Positions 1 to 11,564 of a stretch of DNA of 64,000 bases are shown here, in pieces. The notes beneath the pieces were generated by a model, which saw nothing but the letters and a program-made list of their open reading frames with translations, was not told the origin of the DNA and made no database searches. The stretch's first letter is position 1, and the number at the start of each line of letters is the position of its first letter. The position numbers and the translations under genes were made by a program. Location: the NCBI GenBank assembly GCA_026545765.1, contig CM048844.1:23816237-23880236 (forward strand), given 5' to 3'. Source of the DNA: Plantago major. Its lineage: Eukaryota > Streptophyta > Magnoliopsida > Lamiales > Plantaginaceae.

Positions 1-2
1 TT

Positions 3-695
3 GCCCAGCACATTACCAACCTTACTACCCCAGCTACACCATTTTTCTTCAACACTCTGTATGACCCGTACTGCGAAGGAGCAGATTTTGTCCGTGGCTA
101 CCCATTCAGCCTGCGGACTGGGGTCGACTGTGGGTTTTCTTCTGGTTTGTGGCTCAACTTGGCTGACTACGACGCTCCAACACAAGCCCTGAAGCCTGAG
201 GAGAGGAACTCTAGGTATGTTGATGCTGTTCTTACTATCCCAACAAATGTCATGATGCCTGTGAGTGGAATAAACATAGGTTTTAACACAGAGTTGGTCG
301 GACCTGCCTTTGTTCCGGCTTTTGTGTTGGATAAGGAAGGGAAGGTGCGGTGGGAGACTATAGAGGACTTATGGAGTGGGATGTGCATTAAGATGGTTTG
401 CGATCATTTAAAACTTGGTGTAAAAAGTGGGCTTCCATATGTGTGGAGGAACGACAGAGGCAATGCCATTGAGAGCTTGAAGAAAGAGTGGACTGGGGTG
501 AAGCTTATGGAGGATGTCGTTCCGTTTTTCCAATCCTTGAAATTGTCAGAAGGAGCAGTTACTGCGGAGCATTGTGTGACCGAGATTGCTACACTGGTGA
601 AGGAGAAATTAGGGGCCAAGAATCCTGTGTTTGGTCAAGCCGCAGATACTATGGTTGAGTGGGTTAAGCTTTGGAAGAAGGTTCGAGCTCAATAG
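3..695 (+). CDS. RGP5: Reversibly glycosylated polypeptide / UDP-arabinopyranose mutase-like protein, RGP5 type (3' part, cut by window edge)
   Basis: An open frame enters at base 3 and stops at 693-695, giving the last 230 residues; family members are about 340-360 residues, so roughly the first third, with the DXD nucleotide-sugar site, lies outside the window. Visible family blocks include NTLYDPYCEGADFVRGYPFS, GLWLNLADYDAPTQALKP, RNSRYVDAV and the C-terminal KEKLGAKNPVF. Known for the family: class 1 RGPs interconvert UDP-arabinopyranose and UDP-arabinofuranose on the cytosolic face of the Golgi for wall polysaccharide synthesis. The wording of the blocks (EGKVRWETIEDLWSGMC, LPYVWRN) is that of the divergent RGP5 branch, whose mutase activity is not established in Arabidopsis, so the enzymatic role is uncertain. 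No intron occurs in the visible part. Identification is confident at family level and good at subgroup level. Confidence 0.9.
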   Translation, partial: AQHITNLTTPATPFFFNTLYDPYCEGADFVRGYPFSLRTGVDCGFSSGLWLNLADYDAPTQALKPEERNSRYVDAVLTIPTNVMMPVSGINIGFNTELVGPAFVPAFVLDKEGKVRWETIEDLWSGMCIKMVCDHLKLGVKSGLPYVWRNDRGNAIESLKKEWTGVKLMEDVVPFFQSLKLSEGAVTAEHCVTEIATLVKEKLGAKNPVFGQAADTMVEWVKLWKKVRAQ

Positions 696-1427
696 ATCGG
701 TTGAGGATTCTGCACATTCATGTCCAGGCGGGGTTTTTAAATAGTAATTCATCAACCTCTTGTGGTACACTTTCTATGCACTGTTTACAATATACATAAC
801 TACGCTGCTACATGAGCAGAAATTGTGTGAGAGGATCTATAAAATTAGCTATAGACCCGTTCTAGGCTAGAGTTTTTCAGCCGTGGTTTTCTATAGTTTG
901 CTTGTGTTCGCATTATACGTGACCCCTGTTGTTCAACCCCTGTCGGCCAATGGTATCGACATTTCTGGCGTGTAACAAACACTTGAAAGTTATCTTTCTT
1001 GTTCTGTGATAAAGAATATTGGAAAGCAATGGAAATTATAGCTTTTCACTTGATTAATTGATGTTTCTGGTGTGTCATTCATCGGTAATTTCACCGTGTA
1101 TTTTTAGAAGTGACACTTGTTTGAATGATAATACGCGGGGTCGCAATGTTCAAATATTGAAGTGAATTTATACAAGTATAATGTGCGAAAAGGATATGCT
1201 CTCTCTCGAGAACCAATATCGAGATACATTCTCTCCAAAGGAGCAATATCAACGTACCGACTACCGTAATGTATTAAAGACGGAAGAAAAAAAATTCTCA
1301 AAAAACACTTGCTTATTGACGCATGCGTAAATTTAATTCGCCGGTCCCTTATTTTAAAGGGTTCCCATTTTAAATTTGAGATTATGTATATATATATTTC
1401 CATACAATAATTAAACATTAAAATCCA
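696..1427. other. RGP5 3' flank, no gene seen
   Basis: The first 300-400 bases are presumably the RGP5 3' UTR. The rest is AT-rich with no coding frame that resembles a known family. A CT/GA-rich patch lies near 1198-1245. Confidence 0.5.
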
Positions 1428-1603
1428 TGTCTCAAAGTGGTTAAGTCTATATCTACTCTACAAAAGGTCTTGGGTTCAATTCATTAAGGTGTAAATATTT
1501 TTATTTTATTTATCTTGAATATTTTTTCTTTCATTATATTATTTTTAGGGCCCCAATTAAAATTCGCACAGGACCACCTAAATCCCCGGGCCGGCCCTGT
1601 TGC
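1428..1603. repeat. Degenerate transposon remnant with tRNA-like boxes and a hAT-like terminus
   Basis: A tRNA-like A-box (TGGTTAAGTC near 1438) and B-box (GGGTTCAATTC near 1472) are followed by a T-rich stretch. The block ends in CCGGGCCGGCCCTG at about 1587-1600. Read on the minus strand this end begins CAGGGCCGGCCC, which looks like a hAT-type terminal inverted repeat. No matching left end or 8-bp target duplication was found, so this is a truncated copy. It is not a functional tRNA gene because no cloverleaf can be folded. Confidence 0.45.
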
Positions 1604-2138
1604 TTACCCGCTTCATGAAATCGATCTTTTAACTTTTAGTTATGTACTTCTCAGCTTACCAATTAAACTACATATGCTTTGACATTTTAGTACTGCAAAT
1701 TACTAGTATAAATGAAACTAAAAATATCTCAAAAGAAGAGAAAAAAGAATAGTAGATTTTTAAGGAAAATTCGACGTCTTATCTATTTGGTTTACCATCT
1801 CACTATAAGAATACATCGTAGATTTCATCACATGTGAAAGAGTGAGATACCGGAGGTAACAAACCGATTTTTAATAAGAAGAAAGGATCTGCTACCGAAC
1901 GTTAAAGCGCCAACAAGGAAAGATTCCTCTGCTTGTTCGTTAGCGCCGGTTAGATACTTATAATCACTACTACCACACCAATTCTACTTTTGCCAGACCC
2001 ACCTAACACTAAACCCACTTGTACCTCTTGCATTACAACATGTACATCCTATTGTTGATAAAATGTTCTACTCACTCTACCGCTGACCATGTCTAGAGTT
2101 ATCATTTATCTCACTCACTTTCTCTCTCTAGACAAACA
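1604..2138. other. CYP97A upstream region
   Basis: AT-rich sequence upstream of the CYP97A start codon, ending in a pyrimidine-rich leader (CTCACTTTCTCTCTCTA, near 2114-2130). It must hold the promoter and 5' UTR, but no TATA box or named element could be fixed with confidence. Confidence 0.4.
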
Positions 2139-5100
2139 ATGGCTGCCACTCCCTCCTTCCTTCATCTCTCTCCTCAAATCCTACCAGCAAGAGGACAGAG
2201 AACCGGATTCAGCAATGTGAAGCCGAATGGTACTGTTGTTTATGCACGACATACGACTGATTCAGTTTTTATTTGATGATGATTCGGTTTTGGTTGTATT
2301 GTATTGTGTTGTTTATCTGTGTGTCGTTTATTCAGGGAGTTTGGCAATTAGATGTTCGAGTTCTACGAATGGACGAGGGCCGAAAGACGAAGAGAAGCGC
2401 CGTGCTGAGCTGTCAGCCAGGATTGCTTCCGGTGAATTCACCGTTGAAAAGGCTAGGTATGGTCGGAAATTGTACTCAGTGCTTTAATTGTTGTACTGTA
2501 GGTTTGTTTTTGTGGAATTGAGTTTTTCGTATGTATGGTGTCGACTTGATTGACTATATGTTGGATGTTGTTAATGTGATGAGTAAGCGATTGATTTTTT
2601 CGTCTTTCCTATTTTATGTAATTCAGAATGCAGGATATGATGAAAGCAAAATGAAGAATGTAGATTATTTGAGTGTTTTTGTGTTGAAGGGAAATCCTCT
2701 TTTTGCAGTTTGGATGAAATTCTGTGGAGAATGGGCCTTTTTATGATTGATTTACTATGGTTGAAGTAATTAATTAGCTTCTAGCAAAGCAAAAAAGGGA
2801 AATCGAGTTCTTATCCTATTTACTCCTACTTTTTCTATTCTTTTATCCATAATTTTTCTGACATGTGTTATGTTTTGTGAGTGTGTGTTTTCAAGCTTAC
2901 TCTGATATTAAGATTATGAAATCGTTGTACTTCTAATAGTAAATTCCGCCTGATAATCAAACATGAAAATGCTGCATTCTTTGAGAGATTCATGATAATC
3001 GATGTTGCACATTCTGATTATTTATCTATCTAATGGATGTTTTTCTTTGCTGTTTACTGAATGTGGATGATAGCTTTCAGTCGGAACTCAAAGGTAAGTT
3101 ATCAAAGCTTGGCTTGCCTAAAGAGGTTCTTGACTTTGTATTCAATTTGGCGGGTGGTACCGACTATCCAAAGATTCCGGAGGCAAAAGGATCCATTGGA
3201 GCCATCAGAAATGAACCCTTCTTCGTCCCCTTGTATGAGCTCTTCCTAACTTATGGCGGAATTTTCAGGCTAACATTCGGTCCCAAGGTTTGCCTTTTGT
3301 TTTTTTCTTTTACCCCAGCAACCCATGCTCATTAGATATTGGTTGAGTGAAACAATAATTTACGTGGTTGACTTTGCAGTCATTCTTAATAGTGTCAGAT
3401 CCTGCAATTGCCAAACATATACTAAAAGAGAACTCCAAATCCTATTCAAAGGTAATGACACAAAGATAACGTGTCATATGTTTTTATTCATAAGAGCTTT
3501 GATGTTAAATCTAATCCATGGTATTTAATTACTGTAACAGGGTATTTTGGCTGAGATTCTTGACTTTGTGATGGGTAAAGGACTTATTCCTGCTGATGGA
3601 GAAATATGGCGTGTAAGGCGACGTGCAATCGTCCCAGCACTGCACCAGAAGGTATTAGACTGTCTCAAAACGCGTGGATGCTTTTTGCATTTTAGCTTCC
3701 TTTTCTAACGTTTTGTAATATTGTTCTACTCTGGTGCTTGTAGTTTGTAGCAGCAATGTTTAAGCTGTTTGGATCAGCAACAGATAGACTATGCCAAAAG
3801 CTTGATGCTGCTGCATCTGATGGTGAGGATGTGGAGATGGAATCCCTCTTCTCCCGTTTAACTTTAGATATCATTGGAAAAGCTGTATTCAATTATGATT
3901 TTGATTCTTTAAAAGTTGATACCGGGATAGTAGAGGTATTGTTGATTTTCTTCTCAGTTCTTTAACTAATGCTTACATCTGTATAACTTGTCACTGTTTA
4001 ATGCTTCATACTCTGCTTGAGCAGGCTGTATATACTGTCTTGAGAGAAGCCGAAGACCGAAGCGTTGCCCCAATTCCATTTTGGGAGATCCCTATATGGA
4101 AAGATATATCACCTAAGCTGAAAAAGGTTAACACAGCTCTCAAGCTAGTTAATGACACCCTGGACGATCTGATTGCTATATGCAAGGTAATTCATCTTAA
4201 TCCTTTTCAGATAAGAATAAGAAGGAATTCTGTTATCCCAATTTGATAATGTTTACTTTTTCCCAGTTCATGTTATTTTAACTGAACTCCTTGCCTTGTG
4301 CGAAAGCTTTCTCTTTGTTATAACCTTTACATAATTTTACATTCTCAGAAATTGGTAGATGAAGAAGAGTTGCAGTTTCACGAGGAATACATGAATGAGC
4401 AAGATCCAAGTATTCTTCATTTCCTGTTAGCATCTGGAGATGATGTATGAAATCTGCTATGTTGTCCGATAACATTTATTGACAAATGATTTTTCTTGAA
4501 AAATCTTAATGTTTTTATTTGTAGGTTACAAGTAAACAACTCCGTGATGATTTAATGACATTGCTTATAGCTGGACATGAAACATCAGCCGCTGTGTTAA
4601 CGTGGACCTTTTATCTTCTTACAACGGTAATGTCCTGGTTACAGCAGTTTCACTCTAAGATTGTAATGTACTCTGTTTTAATGTGTTTATCAACAAAATT
4701 GATAGAATGGAGATACTTGTCTTCTTTGTTTTTCTCTTAGTATCTACTGCAGAAGCATATATCATATATGCATCATTTGATAGGTGATTTTGTTAAAGTC
4801 GCACTTCTAGTATTTGTTTCAGTTACTTGACATTGCTTTGTTGCCCCTGGTACTTGGCATGTGAATAAAACATTTACATCCATACATATGAAGTCCAGAC
4901 CACTTTGAGTACTTATCAGAATGGAATTATCTTATGTTCTTTTTGTTTCTTTTCACATACAACCTTCAGGAACCAAGTGTCATGGCCAAGCTTCAACATG
5001 AGGTGGGTAGAGTGACATGAAGTTTTGCTTCGCTTAGGCAGTGGCATTTTTTACGATTCTAGCTCTAAATCTCCAATTTGGAGGGTAATACATTAATAAT

Positions 5101-6818
5101 GATTGCTATAAACTTCTACGTAGGTTGATTCGGTTCTAGGGGATCGGTTTCCAACAGTTGAAGACATGAAGAAGCTCAAATATACAACCAGAGTGATTAA
5201 TGAAGTGAGAACTACTGATCAATTACTGTTTTCATGATATATTTGCTTGCAGTTGTATCCATGCTTAATTGGTTTTCTTGTCCACAGTCCTTGAGACTTT
5301 ACCCACAACCCCCAGTTCTGATCCGCCGTTCTCTCGAGGATGACATGCTTGGAAAATATCCAATTAAAAGGTCTGTTCTGGCTTTGCCTCCAAGTAATCG
5401 GTTTATAAGTTCTATATCAAATTTATTGAGGATAAAGATGCAAAATTTGTTCTATAACAAGTACTCCCATGATTGTGGTTTCTCATGATTATTACCAATC
5501 TGAATTCGATGAATACCATTGTCATGCTTACCAAACTTTTTTTTTTTTGCAGAAATGAAGATATTTTTATCTCTGTGTGGAATCTGCATCGCAGTCCTGC
5601 TCATTGGGAGGATGCTGACAAGTTCAATCCAGAAAGATGGCCTTTAGATGGTCCTAATCCAAACGAGACTAATCAGAATTTCAGGTCTGAATCTCTAATA
5701 AAGTAGTTCTAAAACACATTCATCCTTTTTCTTCATTGTTGCTTTGATTCAATGAAATTCTGTGAGGCGTTCAAAATAAGATTTGAAGTTTTCTGACACA
5801 AGCTATGGTTATGAAATTTTCTTTGAATTTGTCAAATCTGTGAGACGTTTTAAAAACATTCATTCTTTTTCCTCTGCTAAACTGAAGTATTAATATCTTA
5901 TTGGTACGGTACCAGAATTTAATTTTCAATAGGTCAGACTTACTTGTCATTCACTATCTCATGGAACGCCTATATGCTGTTGTGGCTGAGATTAATATAC
6001 ACAACATGAACTCGATTTTTGCAGTTACTTGCCCTTCGGTGGAGGACCAAGAAAATGTATCGGAGACATGTTTGCAACGTTTGAGGTATATTCTAAACTG
6101 GCCAGATTAGTTGCACTGCTGATCCCGTGAAGATATCATTATTCTTTACATCCTCATTGTATATTTTTGATATATTTCAGGGCCATCCATCATCCTTCAA
6201 AATGATGCAATGCTTAAGTTACCAAAATAAGATCCTTAAATAGATGAAATCCACTTGACTAAGCGTGCATATTTTCTCATGAGATAATAGTCAGTGATGT
6301 AAATATTATTACAATCTGCCCTTTTGTCAATGCAGAATGTCGTAGCAGTGACAATGCTTGTTCGTCGCTTTGACTTTCAACTGGCCCTTGGAGCACCTCC
6401 TGTAAGTAATACCTTTCATCTTAATTGCAAGAACGGAGAATGAGCTCATGTTCGAATTGCCAAAAGTAGTTCCAACATTCAAACTTCTTTTTCGAAGAAG
6501 CCAATTTGGATACTTGAAAATGGCAAATTCCATGTTTGTATTCTTGTTCACATTTTTTCTTAAGCATATTAGTTGATTGTTTAACAGTCGTGTGGGAACT
6601 GTTTTCTGATATGCATGAAATGTTTGCAGGTGAAGATGACTACTGGAGCCACGATTCACACAACAGAAGGTTTAAAGATGACAGTTACGAGAAGGAGAAG
6701 GACTCCCATCATCCCAAAATTGGAGATTCCAACTGTGAAGGTAGATTCATCATTAAGCACAGAAGAAGTAAAAACAGCCTCAAGCCAGAAAGATGAAGTT
6801 TCATCTGTCATCTCCTAG
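2139..6818 (+). CDS. CYP97A3: Cytochrome P450 CYP97A, plastid carotenoid beta-ring hydroxylase (LUT5 type), 16 exons
   Basis: Exons: 2139-2229, 2336-2456, 3074-3287, 3380-3451, 3541-3651, 3744-3935, 4025-4186, 4349-4444, 4525-4626, 4970-5002, 5124-5204, 5288-5370, 5553-5684, 6025-6085, 6336-6401, 6630-6818. All borders are GT-AG and phases agree, giving 601 residues (Arabidopsis LUT5 is about 595). The N-terminus is Ser/Thr/basic-rich up to IRCSSSTNG, as expected of a chloroplast transit peptide. P450 marks are the I-helix AGHETS (369-374), the E425-R428 ExxR pair, FNPERW and the haem loop [10 protein letters not shown] with Cys508. Known role: hydroxylates beta-rings of carotenes at the plastid envelope, working with CYP97C on the route to lutein. 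The ATG at 2139 is the only one that keeps frame through exon 1. For exon 3 the AG at 3072-3073 is required; the later CAG at 3080 breaks the frame. The gene looks intact and functional. Confidence 0.95.
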
Positions 6819-7562
6819 TTATTTAGAAAGCTTTCGTCATCACGCTGTAAACCAGAAAGAAAGAAAAGCAGAAAGGAAAGAAAAAAAAACAGGGGAAGGG
6901 GGTAAGGAGAAGGTATGCATTGCTGTGCATCCATATGAAGAGATTTGTATCTCTAATGTGACGTCTCAATTGAACTACAGAAGTAAGTATATCCCACTTG
7001 CACCACAATTGCTCTGGTCATTGTTTGTGCTTCCTTTATCCACCTCCATATAGCTATGAGATGTTTTCATTTGAATCTATTCGTGTTCTATTCAAATGAA
7101 CCACAGTAACAGTTACATTATGTCCAATTAAGTTGCTTCATTTCTGTTTTCTGCTCAGTGATCTCTGGCAAGGCTCTTGGGTCTTGCCATAGTTCCTTAC
7201 AAATTGGTGTAAATCATAAGCACCATTAACAAAGATCACCTGCTGTTCCCCCCCTAATCATTCATATAAATGTTTGGATATACAAAACTAATTGGTTATA
7301 TGTGGAAGATTTTTTAAGTGCTAGCTAGGGTTGTAACTGCGGGTATACCCTTTAGTATAATATGTCAGGGGCATATGAGTGGGAACTACATGCTATGTGA
7401 GATTGTCTGTACTGATAATCATGCGCTTAACATCTTCTGACTAAGGATCCTAGCTAAGGCAAGTTCGTTTTGGAAATGATACACTGCACTCTGGAAGGTA
7501 CAAGCACACAAGTACATTCGGAGGTTAGAGTCTTTAGACCACAAACTAAAGCCAGAATGGGA
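6819..7562. other. CYP97A 3' flank, no gene seen
   Basis: Presumed 3' UTR followed by AT-rich spacer. A frame runs from 7470 into the duplicated block downstream, but it matches no family I recognise. Confidence 0.4.
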
Positions 7563-7876
7563 TCGGAAATTTGGATCCTTTTTTGGGCTGAACTGTCAAC
7601 TCGCCTTGGACGTCTTGGTATGGACCGGCCTCTAAGGCTCAGCATCTTTATCAAGCCAGGAGTAAGTTGGGTTCCAACTTGGGAAAGCCCACATAATATT
7701 TATGGATATGGGGAAATTATCGGAAATTTGGATCCTTTTTTGGGCTGAACTGTCAACTCGCCTTGGACGTCTTGGTATGGACCGGCCTCTAAGGCTCAGC
7801 ATCTTTATCAAGCCAGGAGTAAGTTGGGTTCCAACTTGGGAAAGCCCACATAATATTTATGGATATGGGGAAATTA
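7563..7876. repeat. Perfect tandem duplication, 2 x 157 bp
   Basis: Copy 1 is 7563-7719 and copy 2 is 7720-7876. Each starts TCGGAAATTTGGATCC and ends GGATATGGGGAAATTA, and I see no mismatch between them by eye, so the duplication is recent (or an assembly duplication). The unit is GC-richer than its surroundings and is open in one frame (WAELSTRLGRLGMDRPLRLS). 157 is not a multiple of three, yet both copies remain open. The source of the unit was not recognised. Confidence 0.9.
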
Positions 7877-9137
7877 GTGTAAGTGCCCAATGGCCTTCCC
7901 TCTCCATTCCCATCGAATTTCATACTTCACATTTTGTCAATAAACATGATCTCATATTTTCAACAAGAATGAGTTAGTAATGATATGCTGGGTATGATTA
8001 CAAGGAAAAGTTGAAAAGCAAAGTTTATCAGATGTCCCCTATAGACAACCTCACAAGTTTATCTCATAAATGAGTTCTATTCAACTCTTTTAATACCACA
8101 AAAAAAAAAAAAAAAAAATTTGCGACCATACCATCTAGCAGAGGCCAAGTCCAGAATTTAACGTTCGGGGGACCAAATTATATAGTATAAGTATGATTAT
8201 TTCGGAAGGTCTGCGAGAAGCAATGTTATATCTTAGTAGGCATTTTTCATGATTATTACTTCCTCCATATTATTATTACTATGTGACTATGTAGATATGT
8301 AGTTGAGTTCCAGGTTATAGTGAGTGCACTTGACCAAAACCAACACAGGTACTCAGAAATAGTGAGAGCAGTAATATTGACTAAATTACAGATGGAAATA
8401 AATAACAGAAGGCTAGGGGATAAAATGGAGTTCAAAAATCCAACTCAGACACAGCTATATAAAATAAAATTGTCCGATGTATGCAACAAAAATGGTACTA
8501 ACTAGTTCTCTTCTTGTGTATGAATGATGCATCGATCATACGCAACAAATTAAGTCTCATACAGAAGAGGAGTTGGTGTGAAAAGGCAGGGTGTTGTTGT
8601 AAGAGAGCAGACAAAAGGCATGTACTAGTTGTTGTAGCGTTATTTATGGAAGAGAGAGAAGGGGGAGAGAATATTGGGAGGAAGATATTGTTCCTGATGA
8701 TAAGTTGTTTTCTATCTCAGACTTGGGTTTGAATTTCTTTATCTTAGGGAAATGGGATCCTTGCCAAACTCCAAGACCCATTTTACTTTGCCAAAGATGA
8801 AGAATAGTCAATCCTTCTGTCTTCTTCTTCATTTTTCCAGAGAGATTAATGGGGGAAACTAATAGCATCATCTGTCTCTTTCAATCAACACCTATCTTTT
8901 TCTTTTCCCTCTACTTCACTGTGGATTCATTTAACTACTAATCCACTCAACTTTATTTAATCCAAATCTTGAGTTTGAGTATTTTGTACTATGCTTATGT
9001 ACAACACCACTTTACATACTTCATTTTTTCTAAGGTCGATTATTTAGACGGTGCAGTCATGATTTTAAGTTCGAGATCAAATTATATAATATTAATTATT
9101 TTTTAGGTTAAGGATTTTGAATTTAACAAAAATATTA
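7877..9137. other. Gene-free AT-rich spacer
   Basis: No recognisable gene. An A18 homopolymer starts at about 8101. Purine-rich and CT-rich patches lie at 8640-8690 and 8815-8840. Short frames at 8320 and 8514 have no family signature. Confidence 0.4.
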
Positions 9138-9392
9138 CTCCCTTCATTTCACTAAAAGCTTTCCATTTTCTATTCCATATGTTCAACTAAAAACTTTTCC
9201 AATTTCTTTTATGAAATCCATCTCCACTTATTAATTTTTAATCACTATATTTCTTGCATTATGAATTCGCCTTCTTAATTTTACCATCAACTAACTACTC
9301 TATCAATAAAAAATCATAAAACATGTTTTTAATCATCCTCCTAAAATATTATGCCAGAATGAAATGGAAAGTTTTTATATAAATTGAGGGAT
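9138..9392. mobile_element. Stowaway-like MITE
   Basis: The left end TACTCCCTTCATTTCACTAA and the right end, read in reverse (TAATCCCTCAATTTATATAA), form imperfect terminal inverted repeats. TA is duplicated at 9136-9137 and 9393-9394. The body of about 255 bp is AT-rich and non-coding. Stowaway elements are non-autonomous relatives of Tc1/mariner transposons. Confidence 0.65.
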
Positions 9393-10301
9393 TACATATA
9401 AAAGAAAATTGAAAATTTAGGGGGCAAATACCTCACTACACCCCGATATTAGAAAGATACCGAAGGTGCGAATGTACAGAATTCACTTATAGACATGCCA
9501 ATTCGTGGTGCACTGGAACAACATTCTGATTTTTTTTCCCTTTTTTTTACATATGGACTATTGGTATTAGAAATGACCCACATTTGAGTGGCAATAAAAA
9601 AATTACCGCTTTAAAGTATGTAACCCGTAATCTGAGTTTAACAGGCAGGCTAAAAGGTTGAAATAAAAAGTAGCTAGTCAGGTTAGATTGAAGTGATGAA
9701 AGTGAGCAAGTTTGTGCAGGTACACTGATTATGAGTTACTACTACTATTTAAAAGAAAACAGAATGATGGGAGTATTAATTAATTCAGATAGAGTTACTT
9801 GATTGAAGTGTGGTTTAATTGACTAATTAATTAATGTGGGTTGGTCTGAAGTTACTAACTACTACAAACATGGGGGTTTAACTATTAACTTGGCATTGAA
9901 TTGAATTGAATTGAAGATACATATATAAATACGTGTTGGGTCAATTGATTGATGGAGTGATCATCGACCAAACAATACAAATAAATGCAATGGTGCAGAT
10001 TAGTGAGTACATACATACATACAGTATAGATGAGTAGCTAGAGGTAGAGGCAAAAGGGATGTAATAAACCAACCACAAAATCATGTAATGAAATGTCTCT
10101 GTAAAAATAGTAAATGTAGAGAGAGAGAGTAGTGAATACTTCTTCCTTGTTTTGCTCATTCATTCATTCTGAGAGAGAGAGAGATGAATCAATAAACAGA
10201 GCAGAGAAGATTCAGAAGTGTGGTGGAGAAGGAGAATAGAAATTAATACTATGAATATAGAATAGAATAGGAAAAGAGTCAAGTCATGATCATGGATGGG
10301 A

Positions 10302-10339
<38 letters not shown>

Positions 10340-10660
10340 GAGAAAATTAACAAAACAAAAGAGAAGAGAAGAAAGGAGAAAGGAAGTAAGAAGAACCCAA
10401 TAACTCACCCGAAATAAATAAATAAATAAAAGCATGCTAGGTAGGTTTGGTTATAATAGTTGTAAGTTTTCCTCTTCCTCCCTTTTGCCTCTCGCTTCGT
10501 TACGCGTGCTTCTGTCGGGATTTTCCCCTACTCTCTTAACCGTCCCTTTCACGCACCCTATACCACCAATTCAACATTTACTGCTCCCTCTACCTGGACG
10601 ACGGGTAAATACCGTTTTGTTCACCGTGGCGCATGATTCTTCAAAATGAATTATATATTG
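9393..10660. other. Gene-free spacer with simple repeats
   Basis: Contains GA-runs near 10120 and 10170-10184, an ATT trinucleotide microsatellite at about 10303-10339 and AAAT repeats near 10417-10430. Frames on the minus strand here are translations of these simple repeats. The purine-rich character recalls a plant 5' UTR on the minus strand, but no coding exon was found. Confidence 0.4.
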
Positions 10661-10920
10661 CACTGTTTCCCTCCCGACATACTTTTTTAGCTCACGTAAT
10701 GAGATAAAGACTTATAATTATTGTGAATTCAAAAGATTCAAAACAAAGAAATTTAAATAATTGGGTAATGAGATAAAGACTTATAATTATTGTGAATTCA
10801 AAAGATTCAAAACAAAGAAATTTAAATAATTCGGTAGCGTGAAAGAATTCTCTCCGTCTCACTTAAAAGGTACTAAGAATTTGTGTACCTTAGTGTTTAC
10901 CATGAATTGATTCTAAACTA
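10661..10920 (+). repeat. Dispersed repeat copy with internal 69-bp tandem duplication
   Basis: Two nearly identical 69-bp units (about 10697-10765 and 10766-10834) begin TAATGAGATAAAGACTTATA and end in GAAATTTAAATAATT. The block resembles, in reverse complement, sequence at about 33000-33115 in a DEG10 intron, including the words ATGAGATAAAGACTT and GAAATTTAAATAATT and the adjacent Stowaway-like CTCCGTCTCACTTAAAAGGT. It is therefore a copy of a dispersed family in which the internal segment was later duplicated. Confidence 0.7.
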
Positions 10921-11564
10921 TAATGATAAAAAATTAAGAAAATTTAATCAACAAATACCGCTAAATGCACTCTCATAGTTTAACTTTTTTGATGTTTTTA
11001 AAAATTGAGTAAGTATAGTAAAGATCAAGACTTTTTATTACATAGGAAAGTCCGATTTTCATGTCAAATGAACCAGAACGTGATTTTTATGGAAATCAAA
11101 CCGGACCGGTTGCCTATATATACCAAAATCATACTCAAAACCCTGGAAAAAAGAAAAAACACACACCAAATGTATTTTGTGCGTGTTTTGTGCAAATCTC
11201 TCCCCCATCTACCTTTTTCTCACCGGAACTTCGCTGTTTCCACCGGATTTGATCTAACTAGCTTCTATCAACGTGAATCGGGTAAAAACCTCTCATTTTT
11301 TGTGCGTGTTTGTGTGTTATTCTGAGTTTTGTGTGTGTTTTGTGCATTTTTTTGTGTGTTTTTTATGATTTTCGATTCAGTTTTCATGATTTGTTATTTA
11401 AAACTTTCAGATCTAGGCGCTATAATGTTCAAATCCACAAATATAGAACAATGAAGAAGCTATCTCGTCAAATCTGAAAATAATTCCCGAAAATATGTTC
11501 AGATCTGGAAATATATCAGATCTGAACAGCAAATCCGTACGTTCCTTACTGTTTTAACAACAAT

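Noticed and set aside
1428..1500. Possible tRNA gene
   Set aside because: Only A-box and B-box words are present. The acceptor and anticodon stems do not pair, so it is treated as a SINE-like remnant.
3074..3083. Alternative acceptor at the CAG ending at 3080 for CYP97A exon 3
   Set aside because: It would shift the frame; the AG at 3072-3073 restores the residues ...[16 protein letters not shown] seen in the family.
10160..10435. Minus-strand frame with a long isoleucine run
   Set aside because: It is the translation of an ATT microsatellite and GA repeats. There is no conserved domain.
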